DNA of 64,000 nucleotides from Mucilaginibacter sp. 44-25 (lineage in GTDB: Bacteria; Bacteroidota; Bacteroidia; Sphingobacteriales; Sphingobacteriaceae): contig MKTS01000009.1 in assembly GCA_001898335.1 (NCBI GenBank), forward strand, positions 310,001 through 374,000, given 5' to 3'. Below, one piece after another: positions 63,522-64,000 of the stretch; position 1 is the stretch's first letter; each line of letters begins with the position of its first letter. The position numbers and the translations under genes were made by a program. The notes under the pieces are model-generated. The model saw nothing but the letters and a program-made list of their open reading frames with translations, had not been told where the DNA came from and ran no database searches.

Positions 63522-63783
63522 GTGGTGAATATCAACATTATTCCGTCTATACACAATAACAATACATGCCTTTGACACTCACTCTAATTTTCTCTAAAAT
63601 TAACGAAACCCCGCCAGGGTTAAATACGTTACAATCATTATAAACCAAACAAACCATTTAATCAGGCTATCCTTTCTCTTCTTTCAAACGGCAATTAAAG
63701 CCGATTGCTCCTACTATTCGTTATTTTCTATTGAGGGATGCCCTGTTTTTGCACTTGCCATTTATAAACCAATAGTAATAATT
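63522..63783. other. Divergent intergenic region at the window end
   Basis: 262 AT-rich bases between the divergent CocE-type gene and the partial lipoprotein gene. No ORF, hairpin or known repeat seen. Both promoters should lie here. Confidence 0.5.
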
Positions 63784-64000
63784 ATGAGAACAATTTTTAA
63801 ATCACAGTTAAGCAAAACTTTTGTTACACTCTTGAGTCTGCCGCTCATTTTTACGGCCTGCAAAAAAGACATCACTACCCAAACAACGCCTGCCGAAACT
63901 ACAAAAAACGCCAGCAAGTTAAGCACTGACGCCATAGGCGTTACCGGCCCAAAAGGTGTTTGTTATGTTGAGGTGAACAACAACGACATCCGCAATGTAG
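63784..64000 (+). CDS. Lipoprotein, 5' part (possible GH18-like endoglycosidase)
   Basis: 72 codons visible before the window end. Signal MRTIFKSQLSKTFVTLLSLP with lipobox FTAC (Cys24) and the usual KKD after it, a Thr-rich linker, then GPKGVCYVEVNNNDIRNV. That last string is reminiscent of the start of the mature domain of Bacteroidota EndoF-like GH18 proteins, but this is weak. The rest lies outside the window. Confidence 0.6.
   Translation, partial: MRTIFKSQLSKTFVTLLSLPLIFTACKKDITTQTTPAETTKNASKLSTDAIGVTGPKGVCYVEVNNNDIRNV

Overview
The window is chromosomal DNA from a member of the Bacteroidota, most likely family Sphingobacteriaceae (a Mucilaginibacter/Pedobacter-type genome); the genus is my inference. 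Supporting signs are the meso-DAP type MurE (DNPR motif), the Bacteroidota-specific FtsL-like protein, the small Hc1-like histone protein and DUF6496 protein, secreted proteins with short Cys lipoprotein signals of the 'GCKKD' type, TANNTTTG-like -7 promoter elements and little use of Shine-Dalgarno sequences. I see no tRNA, rRNA, CRISPR array, transposase, integrase or phage module.

Layout. 1-9 kb: the 3' part of a membrane pyrophosphatase gene, an OmpW-like porin, an amino-acid permease, an MFS exporter with MarC, an AraC-Ada fusion, a TPR protein and a secreted class II cyclic-nucleotide phosphodiesterase. 9-20 kb: AI-2E transporter, DUF6496, Gfo/Idh/MocA oxidoreductase with DNA ligase LigA, an EEP nuclease, a vWA membrane protein, DUF3253, FabG and small membrane or cysteine-rich proteins. 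20-25 kb: class I ribonucleotide reductase (nrdA, nrdB) and msrB. 25-35 kb: a serine hydrolase, two tandem lipocalin-like lipoproteins, sucD, a dicarboxylate/glutamate symporter, a TauE permease, DoxX, a UbiD decarboxylase and dapA. 35-36 kb: a small GIY-YIG nuclease gene embedded in an array of REP-like palindromes. 36-38 kb: Hc1-like protein and an alpha-oxoamine synthase.

38-54.7 kb holds the complete division and cell wall (dcw) cluster on the minus strand, in transcription order mraZ, rsmH, ftsL, ftsI, murE, [four-helix-bundle gene], mraY, murD, ftsW, murG, murC, ftsQ, ftsA, ftsZ. mraZ to murE is tightly coupled by stop/start overlaps. From murE to murC every junction carries a different low-complexity, partly self-complementary intergenic repeat, and between murE and mraY a four-helix-bundle (IVP-type) gene is inserted inside one repeat family. 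A MraZ box lies upstream of mraZ and a cluster of DnaA-box-like sites lies upstream of ftsZ.

54.9-64 kb: a DUF1349 protein, an acyltransferase, purU, a GH32 fructan hydrolase with nested inverted repeats in its leader, two paralogous lipoproteins sharing a GGCNCHV motif, a secreted S74-chaperone-like protein, a VOC protein, a CocE-type hydrolase, and the start of a lipoprotein gene that runs off the window.

The most unusual feature is the set of intergenic repeats: at least ten families, several occurring in two or three places in this window, two of them surrounding a small stand-alone gene (GIY-YIG nuclease; four-helix bundle).
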